Shown: positions 43,378 through 53,169, numbered from the stretch's first letter. The stretch is DNA of 55,136 nt from JBJFGR01 sp051892875 (GCA_051892875.1 JBJFGR010000060.1:1-55136); one strand, 5' to 3'. Made by a program: numbers and translations. Notes: a model not told the origin generated them from the sequence alone.

Positions 43378-43412
43378 GCTTTTCATTTATTGTGTTTATT
43401 AAAGAGTTAAAC

Positions 43413-44840
43413 ATGGCTATAGATGTATCTTCTACCAATTATCAAAAAATAAAAGAAAGAACAAATATTAATGCTGAGAGAGTTCAACCATATTCATTTG
43501 AGGCAGAACAAGCATTAATTGGGGGGTTATTATTATCGCCTCATAAAATAGATTCTATAGTTTCTATTGTTGCTCCTGATGATTTTTATGATGAAAACCT
43601 TAAGGTTATTTACTCTTGTATTTTATCTTTGGCATCTCAGAATCACGGTGTTGATATAATTTCATTGTGCTCTGAGTTGGAGAAACGCCAAAAATTACAG
43701 ACAGTAGGTGGACAGTCTAGATTGTTAACTCTCCAAAGTAAAGTACCAGATACAGTGGATATTTTAAGTTACGCTCAAACAATTGTTGATAAATCAAAAG
43801 GGCGTAAATTGTTAAAATTATGTGATTTAATACAAGATAGTGTATATAGACCAAATGGCAAATCTATAGAAGATATTATTGATTTAGCTGAGTCTAGTGT
43901 ATTCAAATTAGCTGAAGATTCTATTGATGATAATTCAGGCCCTCAGAACATTTCATATGTTATTTCTCAAATAACAAATGAAATAAGAGATAAGAATAAA
44001 AAAGTTGAATCTCATGGTATAACAGGTATTTCTACAGGTTATACAGATTTAAATAATTATACTTCAGGGTTTCATGGTGGTGAATTGATAATAGTTGCGG
44101 CAAGACCAGCAATGGGGAAAACAACTTTTGCAATGAATTTAATTCAAAATATAGCCATGGATCCAAAAACACCTTATCCAACACTAGTATTTTCTTTAGA
44201 AATGCCTTCAGAACAGATTGGAACGCGTTTATTAGCATCTATGGGTAGAATTGACCATGAAAGAATAAAGAAGATGCAATTAGAAGATGAAGATATTGCT
44301 AATATGTTAATGGTAGTTAACAAATTAATTAATACAAAACCTAATGCAATATTTATAGATGATACTCCTCAATTATCACCTATGGAAATAAGAACTAGAG
44401 CTCGTAGAATTGTTAAAGAATATGGTGGAATAAGTGCAATAATGGTTGATTATTTGCAACTTATGCGTGTCCCTGGATACGACCCAAATAGTAGACATTT
44501 AGAAGTTGGAGAGTGTTCAAAGAGTTTAAAAGCTTTAGCAAAAGAATTGAATGTTCCAGTTATTGCTTTGGCACAGTTAAACCGTGGCTTAGAAGGCAGA
44601 AAAGATAAAAGGCCAATGAATTCAGATTTACGAGAATCAGGTTCTATAGAACAGGATGCTGATATGATTTTGTTTGTTCATAGAGAAGAAGTGTTTGATC
44701 AAAATAATCCTGAATTAAAAGGTAAAGCAGAAATAATAATTGGTAAACAAAGAAATGGTCCAATAGGAACTGTTAATATGTTTTTTGAAGGGAATTACTC
44801 TAAATTTGTTGGTATTGATAGCATAAGAAGTCAATCCTAA
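43413..44840 (+). CDS. dnaB: Replicative DNA helicase DnaB
   Basis: Hexameric 5'-3' helicase that unwinds the replication fork and recruits primase. The ATG at 43413 gives 475 residues; an upstream in-frame GTG would run over the likely promoter. The N-terminal domain begins PYSFEAEQALIGGLLLSPHK. The RecA-like domain has Walker A ARPAMGKTTFAMN, SLEMPSEQIGTRLLA, MVDYLQLM and the DLRESGSIEQDADMILFVHR region. alr follows, the E. coli order. Confidence 0.97.
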   Translation: MAIDVSSTNYQKIKERTNINAERVQPYSFEAEQALIGGLLLSPHKIDSIVSIVAPDDFYDENLKVIYSCILSLASQNHGVDIISLCSELEKRQKLQTVGGQSRLLTLQSKVPDTVDILSYAQTIVDKSKGRKLLKLCDLIQDSVYRPNGKSIEDIIDLAESSVFKLAEDSIDDNSGPQNISYVISQITNEIRDKNKKVESHGITGISTGYTDLNNYTSGFHGGELIIVAARPAMGKTTFAMNLIQNIAMDPKTPYPTLVFSLEMPSEQIGTRLLASMGRIDHERIKKMQLEDEDIANMLMVVNKLINTKPNAIFIDDTPQLSPMEIRTRARRIVKEYGGISAIMVDYLQLMRVPGYDPNSRHLEVGECSKSLKALAKELNVPVIALAQLNRGLEGRKDKRPMNSDLRESGSIEQDADMILFVHREEVFDQNNPELKGKAEIIIGKQRNGPIGTVNMFFEGNYSKFVGIDSIRSQS

Positions 44841-44900
44841 TATAATTTTGTATTTTATTACTATATATTTTTATAATTTTATTATTGTGGTTAAGTTGAA

Positions 44901-46001
44901 ATGGAAACAGTTGTAGCATATATTGATTTAGACGCACTAAAACATAATATGCAATTAATAAAAGAAAAAGTTCATAATTCAAAGATTATAGGTGTTGTTA
45001 AAGCGAATGCATACGGTCATGGAGCTGTTGAATGTGCGAAAGCAATGGATCAATTTGTGTGTGGCTATGCTGTAGCAAGAATTGAAGAAGCTCTTGAGTT
45101 AAGAGCTAATGGTATTACAAAAACAATATTGATGTTAGGTGGTTTTTTTAGAGAAGATGATTTACCACTTATAGATAAGTATAAAATTTCATTTACTGTA
45201 CATTCTTTTTATCAAATAGAAGCTTTAGAAAAATACAAAGCTATTAATACTTTAGATGCATGGTTGCAATTAAATATAGGTATGCAAAGATTAGGATTTA
45301 ATTATGATCAGTTAATCAAAGCTAAACAGTCTTTAATGGCTATTGATAAAGTTAAAAAACCTCTTAATTTTATATCTCATTTAAGTTGTGCTGATGATTT
45401 AGCAACAGAAGAATATAATAAAAAACAAATTGCTTTATGGAAGAAAATGGCAAATGAATGTGATGGAGAGCTGTGTTTAGCAAATTCAGCAGGTTGTTTT
45501 TACTTTTCTGAAACACATTCAGATTATGTTAGACCTGGTATTATTCAATATGGAATTTCTCCAACTATGGGAAAGATTGGCAAAGATTTTTCATTAAATC
45601 CAGTAATGATTTTAAAATCCTCAATTATTGCTATTAGAGAAGTGATTCCAGAAGATGTTGTTGGTTATGGTGCATCATGGAAATGTTCTAAAAATACATA
45701 TATAGGAATTGTGGCTATTGGTTATGCTGATGGTTATCCGCGGTCAATGCCTAATGGGACTCCAGTAATGATTAATAATAAAATTGTGTATACTGTAGGT
45801 AGGGTTTGTATGGATATGATGTTTGTCGATTTAGGTAGTAATAAAGATGAATTTCATGTCGGTGATGAAGTAGAGCTATGGGGTAGAAATGTGTCTATAG
45901 AAACAATAGCTGAAAGAGTGAATACAATTCCTTATGAGCTTGTTACTAGGTTGAGTAAAAGAGTTAAATATGTTTTTTTAGATTCTTTACATAAAGGATG
46001 A
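44901..46001 (+). CDS. alr: Alanine racemase
   Basis: PLP enzyme that makes D-alanine for peptidoglycan. The 366 residues have the PLP lysine in VVKANAYGHGA, the C-terminal-domain catalytic tyrosine near VGYGASW, and the AIGYADGYPRSM and GRVCMDMMFVDLG signatures. It lies 60 bases after dnaB. Confidence 0.97.
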   Translation: METVVAYIDLDALKHNMQLIKEKVHNSKIIGVVKANAYGHGAVECAKAMDQFVCGYAVARIEEALELRANGITKTILMLGGFFREDDLPLIDKYKISFTVHSFYQIEALEKYKAINTLDAWLQLNIGMQRLGFNYDQLIKAKQSLMAIDKVKKPLNFISHLSCADDLATEEYNKKQIALWKKMANECDGELCLANSAGCFYFSETHSDYVRPGIIQYGISPTMGKIGKDFSLNPVMILKSSIIAIREVIPEDVVGYGASWKCSKNTYIGIVAIGYADGYPRSMPNGTPVMINNKIVYTVGRVCMDMMFVDLGSNKDEFHVGDEVELWGRNVSIETIAERVNTIPYELVTRLSKRVKYVFLDSLHKG

Positions 46002-46038
46002 TTGTAGTTAGTAACGAGTACTTAATTAAGCAAATATG

Positions 46039-46077
46039 CGAAAAAATAACCCATAAGAGAAATTATTTCTTATGGGT
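46039..46077 (-). terminator. Terminator of the nadC operon, minus strand
   Basis: ACCCATAAGA at 46049-46058 pairs with TCTTATGGGT at 46068-46077. Read on the minus strand it is followed by TATTTTTTCG. On the plus strand no T tract follows, so it may end alr transcripts poorly. Confidence 0.7.
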
Positions 46078-46111
46078 GACAGAATAATATCTAGTATAAT
46101 CTTTGAATAAT

Positions 46112-46540
46112 TTAGAATGAAAATTCTTCTTTTTCAAAATTTGGAGATAATCTAACATCTTCCCCTTTTTCAGCAATTATATCTTCAAGAAATTCTTTTT
46201 CTTCTTCAGCAATTATTTGAAGATCTTCTAAAGCAATTTCTTCATTTTCACAAGCTTCACTGTTCATACCTTGTTCTTTACAAACAATATCTTTTTTCTT
46301 TGTTTGTTCTTCAACTTTAAACAGTGCGTAGCGATACTTAATATCATCAGGTATTTTCAATTCTAAACCATTACTATCATATCGTGCATAGAACCAAGGT
46401 GTCCCCCAATTCCATATAGGAAATATGAATTCAATAATATTAGATTCTTTTTTATACAAAGATGTATTATAGTTTGTTTTTCCTAATACAGCTATGAGAA
46501 CTAGTATACCTAAAATATAGAATAACACTTTAAAAAACAT
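46112..46540 (-). CDS. Hypothetical membrane-anchored protein
   Basis: I do not recognise this 142-residue protein. It has one N-terminal hydrophobic segment (about residues 3-20) followed by a lysine-containing stretch, so it is likely a signal-anchored protein with its body outside the cytoplasm. A motif-like IWNWGTPWFYARYDSNGLEL precedes a region with two cysteines 12 residues apart (DIVCKEQGMNSEACENEE). The C-terminal third is strongly acidic and probably helical. It lies 31 bases downstream of nadC on the same strand and ends before a terminator, so it is likely co-transcribed. Codon use looks like its neighbours. Confidence 0.75.
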   Translation of the reverse strand: MFFKVLFYILGILVLIAVLGKTNYNTSLYKKESNIIEFIFPIWNWGTPWFYARYDSNGLELKIPDDIKYRYALFKVEEQTKKKDIVCKEQGMNSEACENEEIALEDLQIIAEEEKEFLEDIIAEKGEDVRLSPNFEKEEFSF

Positions 46541-46571
46541 TACTTTTTACCGCTATTATTAACAAAAAACT

Positions 46572-47414
46572 TTACTTTTCAAATCTCATTGATAAATCCA
46601 TGGCTTTTACGTTTTTGGTTAAAGCCCCTACGGAAATGTAATCAACACCTATTTTAGCATATAATCCGATAGTAGATAAATTAACGTTTCCGCTAATTTC
46701 TAATTTGGCTCTGTGATTTGTTAACTTTACAGCTTCTTTCATTGTAGGTATATCAAAGTTATCAAGCATTATGATGTCAGATTGAGCATCTAATGCTTGT
46801 TGTAACTCATCTAGATTTTCAACTTCTACTTCAACTTTTTTGCCTGGGTTTAGTTTTCTTGCTGTTTCAACAGCTTCTTTGATGCCACCACATGCCATTA
46901 TATGATTTTCTTTTATTAAATATGCATCGAATAATCCAATTCTGTGGTTATGACCACCACCTGCTACTACGGCGTATTTTAAAGCTGTTCTTAAACCTGG
47001 TATAGTTTTTCTAGTATCTAATAGAACACAATCCGTACCTTCCATTTCTTTAATATAAGATGCTACTACTGTTGCAACTCCTGATAGAGTTTGAACGAAA
47101 TTTAAGGTGGTTCTTTCTGCGGTTAATAATGTTCTTGCAGGTCCTTGCAAGTTGAATAATTCCTGTCCAGGGCTCACAAGATCACCATCTTTAACAAACC
47201 AATTAATTTCAACAGTGTTTCCTAATTGTTTATAAACTTCTTCAACCCATGCTTTACCACAAAACACACCTTCTTCACGTGTTATAACATGAGCTTTGTT
47301 AATGTGATCAGCTGGTATTAATTGAGCAGTGATATCAAGAGATGGATCTAAAACCCCTCCTAAATCTTCTTTTAAAGCCAAAGATACAGAGTTTGAAATA
47401 TCTTCATTTAGCAT
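46572..47414 (-). CDS. nadC: Nicotinate-nucleotide pyrophosphorylase (quinolinate phosphoribosyltransferase)
   Basis: Converts quinolinate and PRPP to nicotinate mononucleotide, completing de novo NAD synthesis begun by NadB. The 280 residues contain ERTTLNFVQTLSGVAT, DTRKTIPGLRTALKYAV and GGGHNHRIGLFDAYLIKENH with the substrate-binding Arg, Lys and His residues, and EVEVENLDELQ plus IMLDNF. An AGG site precedes the ATG. The gene is divergent from prfB across a 387-base gap. Confidence 0.96.
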   Translation of the reverse strand: MLNEDISNSVSLALKEDLGGVLDPSLDITAQLIPADHINKAHVITREEGVFCGKAWVEEVYKQLGNTVEINWFVKDGDLVSPGQELFNLQGPARTLLTAERTTLNFVQTLSGVATVVASYIKEMEGTDCVLLDTRKTIPGLRTALKYAVVAGGGHNHRIGLFDAYLIKENHIMACGGIKEAVETARKLNPGKKVEVEVENLDELQQALDAQSDIIMLDNFDIPTMKEAVKLTNHRAKLEISGNVNLSTIGLYAKIGVDYISVGALTKNVKAMDLSMRFEK

Positions 47415-47801
47415 ATGAAAAACCTATATATTGAAGTGAAAACTTTTAATAAAGTAATATAAAACAATCAAAAAATTATTTTTAAAACAATAAATTAAAA
47501 ATAAAATTTATTACATAGAAATTGTATTTGACTATTATAACAAAATATCATTTTATATAACAAAAAAACTATGTATATAAATGAAAAAAAACTATTTTTT
47601 ATAAATGAAATAGACTGTTCTTTTTAGATGAATTACTAGTAAAATAATGTTTTTATTTAAAAAAAAATATTAAATGATATAATATCCACTCGTTATATTT
47701 TTACAAATGATATTTATAAGCGCATAAGCTAGTAGGCGAGTATGTAAAAATAAAAGCTTGTAATTATGTATATATGATACTGGATATTGGTTGTATAAAC
47801 A
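47415..47801. other. 387-base divergent gap with prfB leader
   Basis: No gene is visible. The left part is nearly all A and T and presumably holds the nadC promoter; a TTGACT with a TTTATA 18 bases later lies at 47528-47557 on the plus strand. An extended -10 element, TGATATAAT at 47675-47683, should start prfB transcripts near 47690. The resulting leader of about 110 bases has two inverted repeats that cross each other: ACTCG (47688-47692) with CGAGT (47737-47741), and TATTTTTACA (47696-47705) with TGTAAAAATA (47743-47752). Confidence 0.5.
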
Positions 47802-48900
47802 ATGTTAGAAATAACTTCGATAGAAAATAAGATTCAAAATTTTTCCCAAAGACTAGAAGTTCTTGGGAGGTATCTTTGACCTAAGTTCAAAGAAAGAACG
47901 TTTGGAAGAAGTTACTTGTTTGTTAGAACTTCCAAGTGTGTGGAATGACCAAGATAAATTTCAATTACTAAATAAAGAAAAATTACAGTTAGAAAATATA
48001 GTTAGTACATTTGATGAAATTAATCAGAGAATGGATGATTCTAATGTTCTTCTTGAGATGGTAAAGTTAGACCAAGATGAAGAAGCGTATAATGAATTGC
48101 AAAAAGAATTAGATTATATTGAAAGTAAACTATCTGATCTTGAATTTAAGAGAATGTTTAGTGGTGAATATGATATGGCAAATTGTTATATGGACATTCA
48201 ATCAGGTTCTGGTGGTACAGAAGCTCAGGATTGGGCAAGTATGATAATGCGCATGTATTTAAAGTTCGCGGACAAAAATGGATTTACAAGTGAGATAATT
48301 GAGTGTTCTGAAGGTGATATTGCTGGAATAAAATCAGCTACAATTAAGTTTTCAGGTGCTTATGCATATGGTTGGTTTCGCACAGAAACTGGTGTTCACA
48401 GATTAGTTAGAAAATCTCCTTTTGATTCAGGTAACAGGAGGCATACTTCATTTTGTTCAGCGTTTGTTTATCCCGAGGTTGATGAAAAAATTAAAATTGA
48501 TATAAATCCTGCAGATTTAAGAATAGATATATATAGAGCTTCTGGTGCAGGTGGTCAGCATATAAATAAAACTGACTCGGCAGTTAGAATTACCCATATA
48601 CCAACTAATACTGTAGTTCAATGTCAGAATGAACGTTCGCAACACCAAAACAAAGAACAAGCAATGAAGCAGTTAATGGCTAAGTTATATGAACTGGAAA
48701 TACGAAAAAAAGAAGCTGAGAAAAAAGTTTTAGAAGATTCAAAATCGGATATAGGTTGGGGAAGTCAAATACGTTCTTACGTATTAGATGATTCAAGAGT
48801 AAAAGATTTAAGAACAAATTATGAAGATCGTAATACCCAGTCGGTTCTAGATGGTGGTATTAAAGAATTTATCAAAGAAAGTCTAAAGGCTGGGCTTTAA
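47802..48900 (+). CDS. prfB: Peptide chain release factor 2, with programmed +1 frameshift
   Basis: Terminates translation at UGA and UAA. Reading starts at ATG 47802, runs 25 codons to CTT (874-876) and meets an in-frame TGA at 47877-47879. Skipping T47877 continues as GAC in the +1 frame to 48900. This is the classic RF2 autoregulatory frameshift: low RF2 favours the shift at CTT-TGA-C, with an upstream SD-like GGGAGG (47865-47870). The joined product is 365 residues, the E. coli length. SPF falls at 205-207 and GGQ at 250-252, with Ala at 246. A caller without frameshift logic would start at TTG 47863 and lose the N-terminus. lysS follows, as in E. coli. Confidence 0.97.
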
Positions 48901-48920
48901 CGTTTTTACAGGAAATAATT

Positions 48921-50444
48921 ATGGAAAATCAGCAACAAACTCAAGAAAATGAGTTAAATAATGAAATGGCACAACGTCGTGCAAAATTAGAAGCAATCAG
49001 GGCTAAAGGTATAGCATTTCCTAATGATTTTAGAAGGGATCATATATCATCAGATTTACATTCTTTGTACGATGGTAAATCTGAAGATGAATTATTGGCT
49101 GATAAACATTATGTAAAAGTTGCTGGAAGAATGGTAACTCGAAGAATAATGGGTAAGGCGTCTTTTGCGACAATACAAGATATGGGTGGAAGAATCCAAA
49201 TATATGTAACAAGAGATGATTTACCAGAAGGTGTTTACCAAGAAGAATTCAAGAAATTTGATTTAGGGGATATTATTGGTTGTGAAGGCTTTGTATTTAA
49301 GACAAAAACAGGTGAACTGTCTATTCATGTCAATTCAATAAGACTATTAACTAAGGCATTAAGACCTTTACCAGAAAAGTACAAAGGATTGGTTGATCAA
49401 GAAGCTCGTTGTCGCCAGCGCTATTTAGATTTGATAGCAAATGAAAGTTCTAGAAGAACATTCATCATAAGATCTAAAATAATAGCTGGTATCAGAAAAT
49501 ATATGACAGATCACGGCTTTATGGAAGTTGAAACTCCTATGATGCAAACTATCCCAGGTGGTGCTTCAGCACGTCCATTTATTACGCATCATAATGCTTT
49601 GGATATGGATATGTATTTGCGTATAGCTCCTGAATTGTTTTTAAAACGTTTAGTTGTGGGTGGTTTTGAAAGAGTTTTTGAAATAAATAGAAACTTTAGA
49701 AACGAAGGTATTGATGTTAGACATAACCCTGAATTTACAATGATGGAATTCTATATGGCTTATGCTGACTATAATGATTTAATTGACTTTACTGAAGATA
49801 TGTTTAAGACTTTAGCTCTTGAAGTATTAGGAGATACCAAGATTCATTATCATAAAGAAGGTGAAGAAGGTATAATGCTTGATTTCGCGCAGCCTTTTGA
49901 TCGCTTAACAATGAAGCAAGCTATTTTAAAATATGCTGATTGGATAAAGCCTGAAGATCTTGAAGATTTTGACAGAGCTAAAGCAATTGCTGAAAAATTG
50001 CATATTGAAATATTAAGTGCTTGGAAATTAGGACATTTAATTTCTGCTATATTTGAAGAAACCGCAGAATCAAAATTAATTCAGCCTACATTTATTACTG
50101 AATATCCTTTTGAAATTTCACCATTAGCAAGAAGAAATGATAAAAATCCTAACTTTACAGATAGATTTGAATTCTTTATAGCTGGTAGAGAACTTGGTAA
50201 TGCGTTTTCAGAATTAAATGATGCAGAAGATCAGGCAGAAAGATTTAGAGCACAAGTAGAGCAAAAAGAAGCAGGTGATGATGAAGCTATGTACTATGAT
50301 GCAGACTTTATTACAGCTCTAGAACATGGTTTACCACCTACAGCTGGTGAAGGAATAGGTATTGATAGATTAGTAATGTTATTTGCAAATTGTCATACTA
50401 TAAGAGATGTTATTTTATTCCCTACACTAAGACCACAGAAGTAA
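48921..50444 (+). CDS. lysS: Lysyl-tRNA synthetase (class II)
   Basis: Charges tRNA-Lys. The 507 residues have an N-terminal OB-fold anticodon-binding domain (VKVAGRMVTRRIMGKASFAT) and a class II core with motif 1 (YMTDHGFMEVETPMM), motif 2 (FERVFEINRNFRNEGID, then RHNPEFTMMEFY) and motif 3 (GEGIGIDRLVML). It follows prfB by 20 bases and ends in a terminator. Confidence 0.98.
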   Translation: MENQQQTQENELNNEMAQRRAKLEAIRAKGIAFPNDFRRDHISSDLHSLYDGKSEDELLADKHYVKVAGRMVTRRIMGKASFATIQDMGGRIQIYVTRDDLPEGVYQEEFKKFDLGDIIGCEGFVFKTKTGELSIHVNSIRLLTKALRPLPEKYKGLVDQEARCRQRYLDLIANESSRRTFIIRSKIIAGIRKYMTDHGFMEVETPMMQTIPGGASARPFITHHNALDMDMYLRIAPELFLKRLVVGGFERVFEINRNFRNEGIDVRHNPEFTMMEFYMAYADYNDLIDFTEDMFKTLALEVLGDTKIHYHKEGEEGIMLDFAQPFDRLTMKQAILKYADWIKPEDLEDFDRAKAIAEKLHIEILSAWKLGHLISAIFEETAESKLIQPTFITEYPFEISPLARRNDKNPNFTDRFEFFIAGRELGNAFSELNDAEDQAERFRAQVEQKEAGDDEAMYYDADFITALEHGLPPTAGEGIGIDRLVMLFANCHTIRDVILFPTLRPQK

Positions 50445-50481
50445 AAAAATTTACTCCTTTATTCTAAAGGAGTAATTTTTT
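50445..50481 (+). terminator. Terminator of prfB-lysS
   Basis: TACTCCTTT at 50452-50460 pairs with AAAGGAGTA at 50466-50474 around ATTCT, followed by ATTTTTT. A matching A run on the left suggests it also works in reverse. Confidence 0.88.
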
Positions 50482-50546
50482 AAAAAATAGTATAGTATAT
50501 GTAATTAGGACTTAACATTATTTAAGTAGAATTAAGGAAAATTTTC

Positions 50547-51422
50547 ATGATTGGTGGTTCAATAGTTGCTTTAATAACTCCTTTTAAAAATGGAAAGTTA
50601 GATGAAGTTGCTTTAAGAAAAATGGTTCAATGGCATGTTGAACAAGGTACTAATGGAATTGTCCCTGTTGGAACAACAGGAGAATGTCCTACTTTAACTC
50701 CAGAGGAACATTGTAGGGTTATTGAAATAACTGCAGAGATAGCTAAAGGCAAAATTGCTATTATAGCAGGTGCTGGTTCAAATAATCCTATAGAAGCTAT
50801 TGAATATTCTAAAAAGGCAGAGTTTTTTGGTGCAGATGCTACACTTCATGTGGCAGGGTACTACAATAGACCTAGTCAAGATGGTTTATATGCTCATTTT
50901 AAAATGTTGCATGACTCTACTAATATTCCTATTATTTTATATAATATTCCTGGTAGGGCTGTTGTAAACATTCTGCCTGAAACAGTTGCTAAATTAGCAG
51001 AATTACCTAGAATTATTGGTATTAAGGATGCAACTGGTAATTTGGAAAGACCTTGGATTGAAAGACAATTAATAAGAAAACCAAACTTTGTATGGTTATC
51101 AGGAGAAGATTCTACAGCTGTTAGTTATAATGTTGCAGGCGGTACAGGTGTTATTTCTGTAACTGCGAATGTAGCACCTAAATTAGTAGCAGAAGTTCAA
51201 AAATTAACTTTAGAAGGTAAATTTGTTGAAGCTAAAGAAAAGCAAGATAAGTTAATGAATTTACACAAGTTAATGTTTAAGGAGCCAAGTCCAGCAGGTG
51301 CAAAATATGCTTGTTCTTTACTAGGTTTATGTACAGAAGAATGTAGATTACCAATTATGCCTTTGTCTGATAAAACAAAGGAAGAAATTAAGTTAGCTAT
51401 GCAGAAATTAGAATTAATTTAA
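50547..51422 (+). CDS. dapA: 4-hydroxy-tetrahydrodipicolinate synthase
   Basis: Condenses pyruvate with aspartate semialdehyde, the first committed step to diaminopimelate and lysine. The 291 residues have GSIVALITPFKNG, GTTGECPTL and the catalytic tyrosine region LYNIPGRAVV, with the Schiff-base lysine in IIGIKDATGNL. It has its own leader and terminator. Confidence 0.97.
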   Translation: MIGGSIVALITPFKNGKLDEVALRKMVQWHVEQGTNGIVPVGTTGECPTLTPEEHCRVIEITAEIAKGKIAIIAGAGSNNPIEAIEYSKKAEFFGADATLHVAGYYNRPSQDGLYAHFKMLHDSTNIPIILYNIPGRAVVNILPETVAKLAELPRIIGIKDATGNLERPWIERQLIRKPNFVWLSGEDSTAVSYNVAGGTGVISVTANVAPKLVAEVQKLTLEGKFVEAKEKQDKLMNLHKLMFKEPSPAGAKYACSLLGLCTEECRLPIMPLSDKTKEEIKLAMQKLELI

Positions 51423-51438
51423 TTTCGTTAATAATGGT

Positions 51439-51482
51439 ATAGGCTTTACCCCACATTGATGAGGTAGGGCCTATTTTATTTT
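51439..51482 (+). terminator. Terminator of dapA
   Basis: A 15-base stem running from ATAGGC at 51439 to GCCTAT ending at 51474, with some G-U pairs and a CATTGA loop, is followed by TTTATTTT. Confidence 0.85.
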
Positions 51483-51502
51483 AAGTTAGATGGCAAATAA
51501 AG

Positions 51503-52207
51503 ATGAGTGTGGAAGAAAAACTAATAACCCCTAATATGCGTAGAATTAAAAGTTATGTTTTACGAGAAGGAAGATTAACCGTAGGACAAGAGAGGGCTTT
51601 GAATGAATTATGGCCACTATGGGGGATAGAATACAAAGAGGAACAAATAGATTTTTGTAAAATTTTTGGTAGAGATGAATCACCTACAACTATAGAGATA
51701 GGTTTTGGGATGGGAAAATCTTTAGTCGAAATGGCAAAAAATGAAACTAACCGAAATTTTATTGGTATAGAAGTTCATACCCCTGGGATTGGTTCATGTT
51801 TATCAGATATTCGTAATGAAAATTTGAGTAATTTAAGAATTATTCATCATGATGCAATTGAAGTTTTTCAGAATATGATTCCTGATGATTCTATTAATAC
51901 AATACAGTTATTTTTTCCAGACCCATGGCATAAGGCAAGGCACCATAAACGCCGTATAGTAAAAGAAAGTTTTTTAGATTTAATTATTCCAAAATTAAAA
52001 ACTGGTGGAAAAATTCATATGGCTACTGATTGGGAAAATTATGCAGAACAAATGTTGGAAGTGTTATCAACGGATCAGAGATTAAAAAATACTTCTGAGA
52101 ATAATACATATGTTCCAAGACCTGAAACAAGACCGTTGACTAAATTTGAATTAAGAGGTCAGAGATTAGGCCATGGTGTATGGGATCTAATATTTGAAAA
52201 GGTGTAA
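51503..52207 (+). CDS. trmB: tRNA (guanine-46-N7)-methyltransferase
   Basis: Makes m7G46 in the variable loop of tRNAs using SAM. The 234 residues contain RSYVLREGRLTVGQERAL-type N-terminal family residues, the SAM site TIEIGFGMGKSLVEMA, NFIGIEVHTPGIGSCL, and the signature QLFFPDPWHKARHHKRR. It is followed after two bases by amgK. Confidence 0.95.
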   Translation: MSVEEKLITPNMRRIKSYVLREGRLTVGQERALNELWPLWGIEYKEEQIDFCKIFGRDESPTTIEIGFGMGKSLVEMAKNETNRNFIGIEVHTPGIGSCLSDIRNENLSNLRIIHHDAIEVFQNMIPDDSINTIQLFFPDPWHKARHHKRRIVKESFLDLIIPKLKTGGKIHMATDWENYAEQMLEVLSTDQRLKNTSENNTYVPRPETRPLTKFELRGQRLGHGVWDLIFEKV

Positions 52208-52209
52208 AG

Positions 52210-53169
52210 GTGAACGAACGCTTTATAAAACTAGAGTTATGGTATAGACAGCTATATAAAAATAATATTCCTATAAGCATGATAAGTGGAGATGCTTCTA
52301 ATAGAAAATTTTATAGATGTGCTGATGGCGTGCTAATGGATGCTCCTCCTAAAACAGAGAAGAATGAAATATTTATTAAATTAAGTTCACTTCTAAATAA
52401 TCATAATGTAAAAACACCTAAAGTTTTAAATTATGATCTAGAAAAAGGTTTTATTCTAGTTTCTGATTTGGGAAATTGTACATTTGAGGAAAAAATAAAA
52501 AAATCATCTCAAGAGATAATTGATTTATATTATACAAAAGCTGTTTTATTTTTAAAAAATTTAGTAAATGTACCTACCAATGAATTAGAAGTATATGATG
52601 CAAATTTTATTATAAGAGAAAATAATATTTGTAATGAATGGTATTTTGATAAGGTATTAAATAAAAAATTTTCAAAAAAACAAAAAACAGTTATTGAAAA
52701 CTTTAATAATTTAGTTATAGCTAATAGTCTAAAGCAACCACAGATAGCTATGCATAGAGATTATCATTGTAGAAATATAATGGTTTTGCCAAATGAAGAG
52801 TTAGCAGTTGTTGATTTTCAAGATATGGTAAAAGGTCCATTAACTTATGATTTAGTTTCTTTGTTAAAAGACTGTTACTATGAAATGCCACAAAAACTAA
52901 TTGAAAAATTACTTAATGAAGCATATTTAATGTATAAAGAGTTAAAAATTATCAATAATGTTTCATTTGATGAATTTGTAAAATTTTTTGATTTAACGGG
53001 ATTACAAAGACATTACAAGTGTTTAGGTATTTTTAATAGATTAAAATTACGAGATGGTAAATCTAGATATCAAGAATATTTGCCTTTAGTTAAAAAATAC
53101 ATAATTCAGATATGTGAAAAATATTCTGAATTATATGATTTAGGTGAATTAATAAGGGAAGATTTATGA
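52210..53169 (+). CDS. amgK: N-acetylmuramate/N-acetylglucosamine kinase AmgK
   Basis: Aminoglycoside-phosphotransferase-fold kinase that makes MurNAc-1-phosphate in the cell-wall recycling shortcut known from Pseudomonas. The 319 residues start with GTG and have the catalytic loop MHRDYHCRNIMV and the metal-binding VVDFQDMVKGPLTYDLVSLL. GDASNRKFYR near residue 25 and LMDAPPKTEKN are typical of AmgK. Its stop overlaps the murU start by four bases, and the AmgK-MurU pairing makes the function call firm. Confidence 0.93.
   Translation: MNERFIKLELWYRQLYKNNIPISMISGDASNRKFYRCADGVLMDAPPKTEKNEIFIKLSSLLNNHNVKTPKVLNYDLEKGFILVSDLGNCTFEEKIKKSSQEIIDLYYTKAVLFLKNLVNVPTNELEVYDANFIIRENNICNEWYFDKVLNKKFSKKQKTVIENFNNLVIANSLKQPQIAMHRDYHCRNIMVLPNEELAVVDFQDMVKGPLTYDLVSLLKDCYYEMPQKLIEKLLNEAYLMYKELKIINNVSFDEFVKFFDLTGLQRHYKCLGIFNRLKLRDGKSRYQEYLPLVKKYIIQICEKYSELYDLGELIREDL

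Noticed and set aside
43368..43412. N-terminal extension of dnaB from GTG 43368
   Set aside because: It would translate the extended -10 element and has no homology to DnaB; the ATG at 43413 fits the family.
47863..48900. prfB as a simple ORF starting at TTG 47863
   Set aside because: The upstream 25 codons and the CTT-TGA-C site restore the normal RF2 N-terminus and exact E. coli length by +1 frameshift.
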